Below are positions 13,010-49,834 of a stretch of 64,000 nucleotides of DNA, in pieces (the stretch's first letter is position 1; every line of letters begins with the position of its first letter). Source of the stretch: Nematostella vectensis (taxonomy: Eukaryota; Cnidaria; Anthozoa; Actiniaria; Edwardsiidae). The notes beneath the pieces are model-generated. The model ran no database searches. It had not been told where the DNA came from and worked only from the letters and a program-made list of their open reading frames with translations. A program made the translations under genes and the position numbers. Location: contig NC_064045.1 of NCBI RefSeq assembly GCF_932526225.1, forward strand, positions 10,754,022 to 10,818,021. The letters are read 5' to 3'.

Positions 13010-13366
13010 CCGTGTATCCAAACGAACTAAACAGTGCTCCTAGGCCCATGCCGGTTCTATACACACTCAACAACCCCTCAATTCCTTGGTACTTGGCAGC
13101 CATAGCGAGTAGAATTGTCGAGTACCACCCCAGTGCAATCCCGACAAAGCACACTCCGGTAATTACTCCAGCGAAATTACCCACCGACACGACCACGAGA
13201 ATAGCTAGGCAAATAATCGCACAAATGCACAGCCACGAGGTTTTGTAAGAAATCTTGTAAATAATCCACGTTAGTACAAGCTTGGTGAGGAATTCCGAAG
13301 TCGAGTATATGATGATTACGACTGTAGAAGGGTGTGAACTGCCCGCCAAAATATCTTGAGTCGCAG
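13010..13366 (-). CDS. Single CLN3-like (battenin-type) membrane-protein exon
   Basis: A 357-bp open exon lies between an acceptor (TTTTGACAG) and a good donor (ACACGG|GTAAGT). It encodes about 119 residues with several hydrophobic spans. The opening AATQDIL resembles the CLN3 'SAAHDIL' segment, and the end (YRTGMGLGALFSSFGYTG) resembles its late Gly/Ala-rich segment. CLN3 is a lysosomal transmembrane protein with an MFS-like fold. I found no convincing preceding or following exon, so this may be an isolated fragment, or a gene whose other exons are short. An unrelated transporter is possible. Confidence 0.45.
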
Positions 13367-15207
13367 CTGTCAAAACATTTCGGAATACTACGGCTAAGAT
13401 GCTTAGGAAAAAGAAGCAAATTGTAGTAAGATAATGCGATTTATCTTAAATACCCATTATAGCGTGTCAATGACTTTTCAATTTGCATTTTTAGCATTCT
13501 CACTTTCGCTTCATAGTTGAGTTGTAGTTGAACACGATCTAACGGTCTCACTGTTTCCATGCTTCGTCACACCACAGACCGTCGTTGGGCTATGCCCAAA
13601 GCTCAGGGGCACCCAACGACCATTTTCGGGCAAATATCTGTTAGGATGCAGGCCCGTACGCGAAATGGTGCGAAATCCGAAAAGTGGACCTTATTTTTAC
13701 GGGGGGGGGGGGGGGGGGGGGAATTCTTTGATAACAAATCTGAACACCCCCGAAAAACAAAAAACAAACAAAAAAGGAGTTTATGCTTTTGCAGTATTGA
13801 CACGGGATGTTTACTGTCGGATTTGGCTACATACCAGACTGATCTAGCTTGGCTGCATACCAGACTGATCTACATATAGCACGTCTATTGAGAAACTAAA
13901 GTGGACCTTCGGCTGTTGTGTGTGTGTGTGGGGGGGGGGGGGGGGGGGACGGACTGGGAAGCAAGGTCACCTACGGATTTCACGGTTGGCCTAGAAATGT
14001 CTACTTTTTTTCCGCCTAGCCAAGCACTTTATGCTATAAACCATCAAGGTACTTTGGGGCGGACGGTACAAGCTATTTTTAGACTAGATATGGATTTTAT
14101 TCTTAGTGGACGCGATACAAAGGGATTTCGTTGTTGTCGGGCGATCACAATGCTCCGTTACCGCGTGACGCAATATACCCTGGGTACCAGAGGCTTCGAG
14201 GCGTCAACGATTTGAGCGAAGCTTGGAGCCTCTTGTACCCAGGGTAGTCGCAATACAGAGAAATCGATGTTGCTTTTGTGAGCAGCTTCGTTCCACAGGG
14301 ATCACAGGATCTGTAAACGTATGGCAATTGCCAGTAAAGGATCTAAAATATTTGGGGAAAAAATACCAAAGTCCTCCAAGCTGCAAATTTTCTGCAAAAA
14401 GTATCTGCAAGCGCCAGTTTGCTTGAAAACGGTGGTTCAATTTAACTCACGGAGACAGCCCTAAATCTGCCACGTATAGTTTTGGAATATTTGAAAATCC
14501 TGCGCTATTCTCAATTATCCTTTTGTGTATACCACTCAAGGGTAATGTCGACGGAGCGCATTGTTGTTTAATCCCACATCATGTGGGATTAAACATTACC
14601 GTAGGATCGATTTCCAGCTAATTTCCCCATCAATGCCCCAATCGATTAGGCCTGGCTACGGCTGGAGAGCCTGACACTGCCGTGAATTTTGCCATTTTGG
14701 AACTAGTCTAATAGAGTAGTATTCATCCAACCGGCTACGAGTGAAAACAGAATCCCCTCCCTCCTCCATTTCTAGATTTCTCACAATCAGTATATTTTAT
14801 ATGACGGTAAAGTCTGAAACAAAACGTGGGATTTTGAAGGGCTCTAGCTATTAACCCTTTAGCCGTCGTAGCGGTGGCAGTGAAGGGGACAAGAGAGTAA
14901 AAACAATATTAACAAAAGTACATAAAGTTTGGTTTAATTTTAAGTATATCACAGAAAGATATTTATATAAGAGATAACCGAGCCAGTGCGGCAATCTAGA
15001 CGACTTTGTACAAAGCGCAAACAAAGACATTTAAAGAGAAGCTGAATACACAAACATTAATACTCTTATTTTACATTCTACACCAAGTAAAAACGTTCAA
15101 ATTTTAGTATAAAACGTGCAACCAATACGACTCTGTCGATTCTGGTGCTGGGCCGAGTCTCGGCCGGCATCCACAGCGGGCCTAGGGCGAGGAGACTGTC
15201 ACATGCT
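13367..15207. other. Non-coding region with dispersed G-tract repeats and a small MITE
   Basis: At 13635-13740 and 13900-13965 are copies of a dispersed repeat with a long poly-G and the word GCGAAATCCGAAAAGTGGAC; a related copy lies inverted at 37380-37500. At 14566-14594 is a near-perfect palindrome (GTTTAATCCCACAT / ATGTGGGATTAAAC). No gene is seen. Confidence 0.5.
14176..14246. mobile_element. 71-bp palindromic MITE, copy 1
   Basis: The ends are TACCCTGGGTACCAGAGGCT and its inverted counterpart AGCCTCTTGTACCCAGGGTA. The flanks share CGCAATA on both sides, a probable target duplication. A relative is at 19706-19796. Confidence 0.65.
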
Positions 15208-42156
<26,949 letters not shown>

Positions 42157-42965
42157 GTTTTCGTTATCGCTAATTTTCCCGTCGTCTTTTTCCCTCGTTT
42201 GCCGAGGGCTCCTTCCTCCAAGCGCTTGCGAGACCACACGGACGTGCTTGCTAGCTATGCGTCCAATCGCGCTGAAAAGACCCGTCCCGGGCAACACGAT
42301 GGCGATTTCAATGCATCCAGTCAAGATTCGTCTTGTTTAAAATGGTTTACGCGATAATGGAGTTGCTTTGCTGAAGTTGTTCCAGGATATTATGGTCAAA
42401 TTTGAGTCTCTTTTTCTGCTCCATTGTGACATATTATGGACTGGTTCGTGCTCGCGCTACGTGGTGCACTCTGGGTAGCTTCACTGCGCAAGCGCACCTG
42501 GTCTTCTTAGCTTTCAGTCTTTCGCGCCAAAATTACCACAGCTGAGCTGAGGCGAGTGCAGAAGTAATTTATATTAGATAGTGGTGAGCCAAGATTTTTC
42601 TTGAGTCTTTCGTTGCATATTCCTTTATTGTTTTTTTATTCCTTGCTTTGGTCTTTAATTTCTGCCATCTAGTATCTGCTATTTGGAAACACGACGACAC
42701 AAAGATAGTGGATGTGCCCTTTTAAAAAATAATTACGAATATTTCAAATTCAGAAAAACTATAAGAAAAATTTAAAAATGATATTGAAAATATTAAATAC
42801 TATTGAACAGCTGAAGTTCTCAGTGGCTTTGGAAAATGTAACAATATTGGGCTACCTGTGCTTACCCGTCAGCCAGTGCGAGCGCATTCCCCCTTGTCGG
42901 CCATCTTGTTGGTAGTGATCGGCTAGTCTCTACACCGGTAGATAAATTGTTGTGATTCTCCCGAA
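42157..42965. promoter_or_regulatory. Divergent intergenic region between USP7 and ATP synthase subunit d
   Basis: USP7 is transcribed leftwards and the ATP synthase gene rightwards from this 0.8-kb interval. It should hold both promoters. No TATA box is obvious. The stretch 42430-42540 is GC-richer than the surroundings. Confidence 0.5.
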
Positions 42966-45059
42966 ATGGCTGCGAGACGAATAGGGCAGTACGTCCCAGA
43001 TTGGGTAAAGATTGCTTCACGTGTACCAGCTGAGGGAAGAGCAGATATGGCTCGGTTTAGATCCATCTATGACAACTTGAAATCTGGGTACGTAAGAAGA
43101 ACGTGCAGACCCGAGTGTGATTGCGATTCTGCCCTCTCTTCAGTGTATTATTTTGACTTTTAACAACAGCACATTTTAAAAACTGTTTAACATTCTATAT
43201 CTGCTGTAGGTTGTTACAGGCATGTAACATTGAAATCATTAAATGCTGCTAGCTCTCCTTTATTCTCTCTATTACTTCGTTGTTACTTAGCAGAGAAGGG
43301 ACCTTTGCCTTATCCCATGATGTGATCTGTACTTTTATCAGTTTGGCTGAAAATGTTTATGATGCACTGCAGAAATGCGTGTGATTGGCCACTTTGTTAG
43401 ATAGGAATGCCAAAATCCATTCTTCAAAAGAAAAAAAAACATTACAATTTTTTTTTGTATAAACACTTTTTTAAGTGTTGTACATGTTGTAATTCTAATA
43501 CATTATAAGTAATAGAGTTGTACATGTTGTAATTCTGTTGCATTCTTCATGTAGGCTTGATTCTGTTCCTGCAAAGGCTGAGACCATTGACTGGGCATTT
43601 TATCAAAAGAATATTTCCAAGCCTGGCATGGTTGAGAGCTTCAGAAAAGCTGTAAGTGTTGATAATGATTTCCTGGTATGACAATTTACTAGCATTTGCT
43701 TTCATAGGTCGCATATGAATTAAACCCTATCATACTTTGTGTGTGATAAATGCGAGTAATACACATACACTACATGTCTAATGCAATTGCATTTTGTTTG
43801 TCTACCAGTATGAAGCCATAACTGTACCATACCCCAAGGACACACAGACTGCAAAGATTGATGTAGTTGAGAAAGAAATGGTAAGTAATAAAAATCAAAG
43901 TCTGAATTTACAATTTGAACAAAAACATATCCCTTATTCCAAAATAAAGTTTGCAATGAAGAATCCGTGTGTTGTATCCTTCATTGAGACATGGGTATCA
44001 AATAGATGAGCAAATATGTAAGCAACCCTAAAAAATACAACCAAATTCATTTTGGGAAACTGTTGCATTGTATCCTTGTAAATAGACCTCCAAACATTCA
44101 CATGGCTTCCAGAAACTAGGCAATTTTATTTGAAATAGTTGTATAGTCAATGAAATGAATAGGGGAAATCAGTGGTCCTATTCAGATTTAAGGGATGTTC
44201 CTTTTTTAAATTGTCAGGCTCAAGAATGTGAAAAGCTGATGCGTGAATCCAGGATGAGAATTAAAGAATACCAGGCTGAGGTAAGAGAAGCATGGAGCTT
44301 TCTTGAACAACATTTTTAGGAGTTAGAAAATCAACAATGTTTTCTATAACATAATGTTTTTGGGACTATGTTTCTCACTTCTGTGGGTCATAGTGGGAAG
44401 ACAAAATATTGCTTGAAGAATCCCTGATGGTATTTGTTTGGTCATTAATTTGATACTTTTTGACCTTCCGCATGGCCCCCACAAAAAAATTCTTGTAAAG
44501 CAAAATGTGCAACTCAAGATGAAGGAATGGTGATTGATTAAGAATTTTTTTTAACACCAACAGTATTTTGTAAAGTTATGGAGTATTTTGTAAATGTTTT
44601 TTTTGTCTGTTTTATTACTCTACTGAATGCAGAAGAGTTTTAATATTTTATTGAATACATTATTTGTTTTAAATGCCCAACTTTTCTTAAAAGTTTTCTG
44701 CACAAACTAAACTGTTTTTGTCAACATGTTAGATGGAAAAGATCAAGTCTCAGAAATCATTTGAAGATATGACAGTGAGTACATAATGTCTACATAGCTC
44801 TTTCATGTCTGATTAAAATCCTGGAAATTTATTTTCTTACAAGAGTTTATGTGAGATTGTAACTTATGGGGACAGTCTTCCATAGAGCTTTGACTGGTAC
44901 AATGGTGTTATCTTTAGCCCTCCTGAAAGATTATGTATTCTATTGGCACAACCTTACTATTTTTTGTTATTTCAATCTCAGGTTGATGAATATCTGGAAA
45001 TGCACCCTGAATTGAAGAAACAGGCTGATGAAGAAATCAAGAAGCATATCTGGAATTGA
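42966..45059 (+). CDS. ATP5PD: Mitochondrial ATP synthase peripheral stalk subunit d, 6 exons
   Basis: Exons: 42966-43087, 43555-43651, 43809-43880, 44218-44280, 44733-44774, 44982-45059, total 474 nt, 157 residues (human 161). Every intron is GT-AG and the reading frame is continuous. The product starts MAARRIGQYVPDWVKIASRV and contains the family segments ETIDWAFYQ and VDEYLEMHPELKKQADEEI. Subunit d lies in the peripheral stalk that holds the F1 head against Fo in the inner mitochondrial membrane. The gene is divergent from USP7. Confidence 0.95.
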
Positions 45060-45452
45060 TCTCCTGTAAATCACAGGCCTTTGATCTTTGTTTGATAATC
45101 TGTGTTTGAGTGGAAGTATTTATGTACATGTAAATGCAGTTAATTTTTTACTGGAATTAAAGAAAAACAAACTCTACCTGAAAGTATTTCAAGGTATCCT
45201 GTCTTTCCCAATTCTCATACATTCCCCTACACCATGATTAAACATATGTTATCTGTTATCTCACTCTCTTTATTGCTTTATTATACCCTTCTTTACTAGC
45301 CCACACATGTATCCCCTTGTCTTCCTTTGTCGTTTCACCCGCTATCTTACCGCACCCACTGCCCTTTGTTCATTGTCACCCTATTCAACCTAGATGCCAT
45401 GGTAAAAATACGCGCTTTAAACGAATAGCGGGCATAGATATTTGAGTCTGAG

Positions 45453-45581
45453 GCTAAGTTCGAACGTCGTATTATCCATGAGCCGTATTCAATGCAAATG
45501 AAGATGAAACAATCGACTCAAATCATTTGCATGCATTTGCATTGAATACGGCTCATGGATAGTACAACGTTTGAACTTAGC
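45453..45581. mobile_element. 129-bp foldback MITE with CTGAG target duplication
   Basis: GCTAAGTTCGAACGTCGTAT pairs with an inverted AACGTTTGAACTTAGC end, and the arms (CATGAGCCGTATTCAATGCA) match nearly perfectly. CTGAG occurs at 45448-45452 and 45582-45586. Confidence 0.75.
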
Positions 45582-46545
45582 CTGAGGTAGTTCAAAAGTA
45601 AGTGTTGCAATTTTTTGTATCTCAGCAAAACCTGTACCTGCACGTTTCGGTGAGAGATTGCATCACGCCGTTTCTGTTTTATTGACGTGTATGGCCATGT
45701 ATTTCCACACTAAAAAACTAGACGTATTTCTTACAATATTACCCACAAAAGAAACCCTGGAGAAAGACTGGAGGCGAAAGCGCTGAAGCCTGTCAGCGCT
45801 GTGTCAGGGACCGACCATTAGGAAAGTGAAGAGGGGGGTGGTGTATTCAGCCGTTTTTCTTTTCGTCTCCAAGACGTGCATGATTATTTTAATGGTTGTA
45901 TGCATTTTATTTCCAGGCTTTTTACCGTGTATGAATCGTGCATGTTCCTTACCCACCCCCCACCCCCTTAACTTTTCAATGGTTCAATGAACCACTTCGA
46001 AGAGGAAGACCCCGGAGTAAAACAAAACTGTCCTTATTTGAAAAATGCGTGAGAAGATTTGTTTTAATTTTGAGTTTGTTGGTTGGTTAAGCTAATTTGA
46101 GGAGATTGACATTATATTTAATGATACAGTTTTTTTTGTATAATCCGTATGTCCTAATTTAAACTATTGAAATACAATCGAACAAAAACAAAAAATCAGC
46201 TCAGATTTTTTTCTTATTCAGTGCGTCGGATGCGTTCGTAATGATACGGTTTTTTTTTATAATCCGTATGTCCTTATATTATGGAATACGATCGGACAAT
46301 AGAACACTTGATTACTAACTGGGCATGCGCCAGATGGTTACAATTATATAATTGCACCATTAACAATTACCAGCAGCTTAGATGTCTTCGTGTTTCTCCT
46401 TTCTCGCTGCTTTCGCATTTATTCAAATCGCCGCAAACAAAGCAGGTTTGTGTTATTTCTTTTTTTCTTCTTTTGGATGAGATGAAATGTTGGCATTTCG
46501 ATTCAGTGGTGCAAATTTCTCACAGGTACAGCTTAGTACAACAGG

Positions 46546-46667
46546 GGCCCGTCCTAGAAAGAAGGTTAGCGCTAATGCAGGGATAAATATGGCTATCTTG
46601 ACATTTGGTTAGATAAAAAGAGCATTCCTCCCTGAGTTAGAGCTAACCTGCTTTCTTGGAACCCGGC
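46546..46667. mobile_element. About 120-bp MITE with GGCCCGT termini
   Basis: The left arm GGCCCGTCCTAGAAAGAAGG continues to TTAGCGCTAA. The right arm (TTAGAGCTAACCTGCTTTCT, then TGGAACCCGGC) is its inverted partner. Non-coding. Confidence 0.6.
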
Positions 46668-46945
46668 ACCGGAGAATATACCTGGACCTTCAATAGAGTG
46701 CCGACATTGTTAGTGTGTGTTTTTTGTTACCGTACTTACATTTGATACAAAATAGGCACTCGGCCATGAACAGCAATACCGTTTGAGTACTGGGCTGTAT
46801 GTAAAAAAGGCTTTTTTTAATTATCATATATTTAACATATCTTTATGTGTGTAAAATAAGTTGAGATTTCCGAACGTGGGGTTGTTTTCAATTATCAGTA
46901 GCAGTAAATAATGTTTGAGAAAAATGAGATTTTAACATCAATAAT

Positions 46946-47407
46946 AGTAGTAGTGTTTTGGCGCAGCTGGCGCAAAGTTTTCATCATCCCAAATTTCATT
47001 CCAAAAGTGGCGCAAAAGTCTCCGCACACCTCCGCCAAGCCTCGCGACCTGCGCATGCGCGAGTTTGCCAGAGATCTCTTGCACGACCACGCCCACCTGT
47101 CAATCACTTTGTAAAAAACCTGTCAATCACTTTATCACGTGACGACCACGCCCACCTGTCAATCACTTTGTAAAAAACCTGTCAATCACTTTGTAAAAAA
47201 CCTGTCAATCACTTTATCACGTGACGACCACGCCCACCTGTCAATCACTTTGTAAAAAACCTGTCAATCACTTTGTCAAGAACCTGTCAATCACTTTGTC
47301 ACGTGACGACCACGCCCACCTGTCAATCATTTTGTAAAAAACCTGTCAATCACTTTGTCAAGAACCTGTCAATCACTTTGTCACGTGTCGCACCTAGGGG
47401 GAGCTCG
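46946..47407 (+). repeat. Left terminal inverted repeat of the Polinton
   Basis: The outer part (to about 47090) matches the right end without visible differences and carries TGCGCATGCGCG. Inside are 11 copies of CTGTCAATCA (inverse TGATTGACAG), interspersed with CACGTGAC and GACCACGCCCACC. The right end has only 7 copies, so the left arm is about 105 bp longer through copy-number change. The inner boundary is the GGGGGAGCTCG word at 47397-47407. Confidence 0.92.
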
Positions 47408-47421
47408 GGAGGCTATTCTGG

Positions 47422-47432
47422 TCTAAAGACGT
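47422..47432 (+). promoter_or_regulatory. Promoter box of the small membrane protein gene
   Basis: TCTAAAGACGTG-type box preceded by TGG, 18 nt before the start codon at 47450. It matches the AAAGAC(A/G)TG class found before TFIIB, ankyrin and polymerase. Confidence 0.55.
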
Positions 47433-47449
47433 GTGGGGTCCTAGATAAA

Positions 47450-47710
47450 ATGACATTAAAGACGGAGGTGAAGATTAAAAACGATGCGGCTACAGCCGGC
47501 GGTTGTTCGGTGCTGGAGGTGAATGTGAGTAACACTGCGGATGCGGAGCCTGAACACTGCTGTTGTGACGCTGATTACTATGAAGACTCAGAATACGGAA
47601 GCTTCGACCCCGTTGGGTTTGTGGCCGGAGCGGCGACAATTGTCCTTGGTGTTCTAGCAATGTTAGTCTCCATGCCACGGTATGGTGAAAAAAGATGGGT
47701 GAGATACTAG
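47450..47710 (+). CDS. Small single-pass membrane protein of the Polinton
   Basis: 86 residues. The frame is open further upstream into the TIR, but the ATG at 47450 (MTLKTEVKIKNDAA) follows the element's promoter box at the usual distance, so I start there. A Cys-rich acidic region (EHCCCDADYYED) precedes one strong transmembrane span (GFVAGAATIVLGVLAMLV) and a short basic tail. The N-terminal VLEVNV echoes a peptide shared by TFIIB and the polymerase. No known family is recognised. A stem-loop follows the stop. Confidence 0.6.
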   Translation: MTLKTEVKIKNDAATAGGCSVLEVNVSNTADAEPEHCCCDADYYEDSEYGSFDPVGFVAGAATIVLGVLAMLVSMPRYGEKRWVRY

Positions 47711-47721
47711 TCCACAGATGT

Positions 47722-47745
47722 GGTGCGGAGACTTTAGACCGCACC
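47722..47745 (+). terminator. Stem-loop after the small membrane protein gene
   Basis: GGTGCGG, a 10-nt loop, then CCGCACC, starting 12 nt past the stop. Similar stems follow other genes of this element. A role in 3'-end formation is inferred. Confidence 0.45.
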
Positions 47746-47863
47746 GCCCCCACGCGGACCCCTTCGGAAGTCTTAGCAACCACACACATCACACCCAGAG
47801 GGAGCCTGGGGGGGGGGGGGGATAGCCTCTCAGCTTCACATCTAGAAGGCCTTTGAAAAGTGG

Positions 47864-47874
47864 CTTAAAGACAT
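47864..47874 (+). promoter_or_regulatory. Promoter box of the TFIIB-like gene
   Basis: GAAAAGTGGCTTAAAGACATG ends about 15 nt before the start codon at 47890. The ATG inside the box is out of frame with TFIIB. The upstream segment (GATAGCCTCTCAGCTTCACA) is also found ahead of the polymerase gene. Confidence 0.65.
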
Positions 47875-47889
47875 GAACAGTTTAATAAA

Positions 47890-48816
47890 ATGGAGGAACG
47901 AACAGTTGAACGTACGGCTGAAGATCGGTCACCACCACCATACAATATCCCCGACGGACCGGTGCTTGAGATTAACGTCCCCACCCTCATGCCGGAATTT
48001 GCACTGTTTGACCGAGCCCTCACCGAATACGGGACTAGTAGAGCCTCCTTGGGAGACGAGGATAGTAGTAACACCCTTTGCAATCATGACGACCTAGTCA
48101 CAGAAGACGGGGTCACTAGTTGCTTAGAGTGCGGGGAACAGATGCAGCGCGTGATCGAGCACGAAAGGGAATGGGGTTTTTACGGACATTCCGACGGCGA
48201 ACGGTCTTCGGATCCAAGTCGGGTCCAGGTACGTAGGTCTGAGGACAGAAATATTGACAAGGATGTGGAGAACATGGGTTTTAGTGGGGTAATTGTAGCC
48301 AAAGCTAACGAGATATACACTCAGGTGACGAAAGGCCAGATTTTTCGCGGCGACCCACGGAAGGCGATCGTCTTTGCGTGTATCTACTACGCCTACAAGA
48401 TGTCCGGTAAGTGTCAGACACCGAAAACCTTGATGGAGACTTTTGGATTGAGCAGGAAGAGTTGTCTTAAGGGTCTAAAAATCTTCAGTATTAACATGCC
48501 TAAAGATTACTTACTACACGGAACGTCTCCCACCGTCGTGGACCACATTCGCGATGTGATGGATAGATTCTCGGCGTCCCCCGCACAGAAGGGAGAGGTG
48601 GTCCAGCTCTACTACAGATCTAAGAACCGCTCGTCTGAGTTGAATCGCGCTCGCCCACAATCCTTTGCGGTCGCTTTAACCTATTACTGGGTACGGCTAA
48701 AGGGGGTCGATATTACACTTAAAAAATTCTCCGAAAGAACGGGCGTCTCCGAGTTAACCATCAGTAGGAAAGCGAGAGAAGTGGCCACAGTCCTGGGTAC
48801 GCCTGGTGTGGTATGA
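47890..48816 (+). CDS. TFIIB-like transcription initiation factor
   Basis: 308 residues. TFIIB bridges RNA polymerase II and TBP-bound promoters and helps choose the start site. A zinc-ribbon-like motif uses C64, H66, C78 and C81 (LCNHDD...SCLECG). The reader/linker signature EREWGFYG...DPSRV (about 93-113) matches cellular TFIIB (SEWRTF...DPSRVG). Two cyclin-like repeats follow, with RGDPRKAIVFACIYYA (153-167) and RPQSFAVALTYYW, and a C-terminal GVSELTISRKAREV, the typical last helix-turn-helix. It resembles the TFIIB-type factors of large nucleocytoplasmic DNA viruses. I know of no well-described Polinton TFIIB. The N-terminus has the peptide DGPVLEINVPTLMP also seen in the polymerase. C64-x-H66 spacing is one residue shorter than in human TFIIB. 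Confidence 0.88.
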   Translation: MEERTVERTAEDRSPPPYNIPDGPVLEINVPTLMPEFALFDRALTEYGTSRASLGDEDSSNTLCNHDDLVTEDGVTSCLECGEQMQRVIEHEREWGFYGHSDGERSSDPSRVQVRRSEDRNIDKDVENMGFSGVIVAKANEIYTQVTKGQIFRGDPRKAIVFACIYYAYKMSGKCQTPKTLMETFGLSRKSCLKGLKIFSINMPKDYLLHGTSPTVVDHIRDVMDRFSASPAQKGEVVQLYYRSKNRSSELNRARPQSFAVALTYYWVRLKGVDITLKKFSERTGVSELTISRKAREVATVLGTPGVV

Positions 48817-48830
48817 TATTTCTTGATTTC

Positions 48831-48852
48831 TCTGGAAATCAGGATTTCCAGA
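48831..48852 (+). terminator. Perfect 10-bp stem-loop after TFIIB
   Basis: TCTGGAAATC-AG-GATTTCCAGA, starting 14 nt after the TFIIB stop. Confidence 0.55.
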
Positions 48853-48905
48853 AAACTGTCAGTCCGGAGTAGATGTGAATTGACACGTCTAAAAAAATTC
48901 GAAAA

Positions 48906-48922
48906 AAGTGGTTTAAAGACGT
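48906..48922 (+). promoter_or_regulatory. Promoter box of the ankyrin gene
   Basis: AAAGTGGTTTAAAGACGTGG, about 16 nt before the ATG at 48938. It is almost identical to the polymerase gene's box. Confidence 0.65.
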
Positions 48923-48937
48923 GGATGTAATAACAAA

Positions 48938-49759
48938 ATGGATATGCAAAGTGCTGGAAGTCTTACAAATCTCACCGTGGAGGATCAAGCCGCCACCTTG
49001 GCGAGGTGGGGCGCCACAGACTTTGACGCCGCCATGGCGCGCGCGGCGGGGGAGGGGTGCGTCGAAACCGTGAGGTTGTGTAAGAGTTGGGGGGCGACGG
49101 ATTTCGAAAAGCCGATGGTCAGGGCCGCAATGAACGGCCACGCCGAGATCGTTAAGATGTGTTGTGAGTCGGGCGCCTGTGACTTCGTATATCCAGCGTC
49201 CATGGCAGCGAAAGGCGGGCACGTAGAGGTTTTGAAGGTGATGGGTGAGTATTGTGATGATAGAGAGGCGATGATCGAGGCCATGGGTACTGCGGCGGGG
49301 GAAGGTCAGGTGGGGGTTGTTAAGTTATTGATAGATCTAGGCGTCGATGTCGATGTCGGTTGGGCCACCGCTGAGGCGGCGTACAATGGGCACGTTGAGG
49401 TTCTAGAGTTGCTGAGAGAAAACTTCTGGGAGTTTGACCCGGACTATGCTATAACACCGGCCACCGAATCTGGCAACCTCGAGATTGTGAGGTTGTGCTT
49501 GGAGTGGGGCGCGACCGATCTCATTGTACATATGAACTACGCACGGTTTTGGGGTCTACACGAAATTGTCGCGGTGCTACGTGCGGCGTGGAGGTGGGGT
49601 CTCGTGCATGAGGAGCTCCCGGAGAAGCTACACAAGGTGAGATTCCGTAGAAAGCTGGAGGACGAACTAATGCCAGTAGCTTGGCACCCAGACAGGTTTT
49701 GGGATTGGTGTCTTGATGAGCAAGAGAAGGGAATGTTGGAAGAGTGTTTCGTCAGGTAG
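48938..49759 (+). CDS. Ankyrin-repeat protein of the Polinton
   Basis: 273 residues. Degenerate ankyrin units recur about every 30 residues, each with a core like A..GH.E.V..C...GA.D (for example NGHAEIVKMCCESGACD, NGHVEVLELL, SGNLEIVRLCLEWGATD). The tail VAWHPDRFWDWCLDEQEK is not an ankyrin unit; a Trp/Pro/Arg-containing tail of this kind occurs in ankyrin proteins of giant viruses, by my recollection. Viral ankyrin proteins commonly redirect host ubiquitin or signalling proteins, but the target here is unknown. The base composition (GC-rich) is higher than in the capsid block. Confidence 0.75.
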   Translation: MDMQSAGSLTNLTVEDQAATLARWGATDFDAAMARAAGEGCVETVRLCKSWGATDFEKPMVRAAMNGHAEIVKMCCESGACDFVYPASMAAKGGHVEVLKVMGEYCDDREAMIEAMGTAAGEGQVGVVKLLIDLGVDVDVGWATAEAAYNGHVEVLELLRENFWEFDPDYAITPATESGNLEIVRLCLEWGATDLIVHMNYARFWGLHEIVAVLRAAWRWGLVHEELPEKLHKVRFRRKLEDELMPVAWHPDRFWDWCLDEQEKGMLEECFVR

Positions 49760-49800
49760 ACGTCGGTCGGCTAGAAGGCGGGTATCGCGTGTTGGATTGA

Positions 49801-49817
49801 AAAGTGATTTAAGGACA
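49801..49817 (+). promoter_or_regulatory. Promoter box of the zinc-repeat gene
   Basis: AAAGTGATTTAAGGACATG, continuing into ACCGGTTTGATAGAAATGGA. The whole segment through the second ATG is a copy of the polymerase gene's leader, with few changes. Confidence 0.6.
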
Positions 49818-49834
49818 TGACCGGTTTGATAGAA

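Larger units (their letters stand above)
45060..46940. other. Intergenic region carrying two MITEs, then the Polinton insertion
   Basis: Besides the two MITEs listed separately, a segment containing ATAATCCGTATGTCCT is present twice (about 46125 and 46245). No gene is seen. Confidence 0.45.

Noticed and set aside
12449-13021. 190-residue minus-strand frame
   Set aside because: Crosses a 23-bp triplication and runs into the splice donor of the CLN3-like exon; the composition looks like a dispersed repeat.
14566-14594. Perfect palindrome as a terminator
   Set aside because: No gene ends here; it is more likely a transposon-related or random foldback.
42157-42324. N-terminal extension of USP7
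   Set aside because: The frame is open, but similarity to USP7 starts at the MMNTDG...SDPEDMD segment; the upstream part is probably 5' UTR, although not excluded.
46958-47173. Identical 71-residue frames at both Polinton ends
   Set aside because: They lie in the terminal inverted repeats and include the site arrays; there is no promoter box or ATG start (TTG), so they are not genes.
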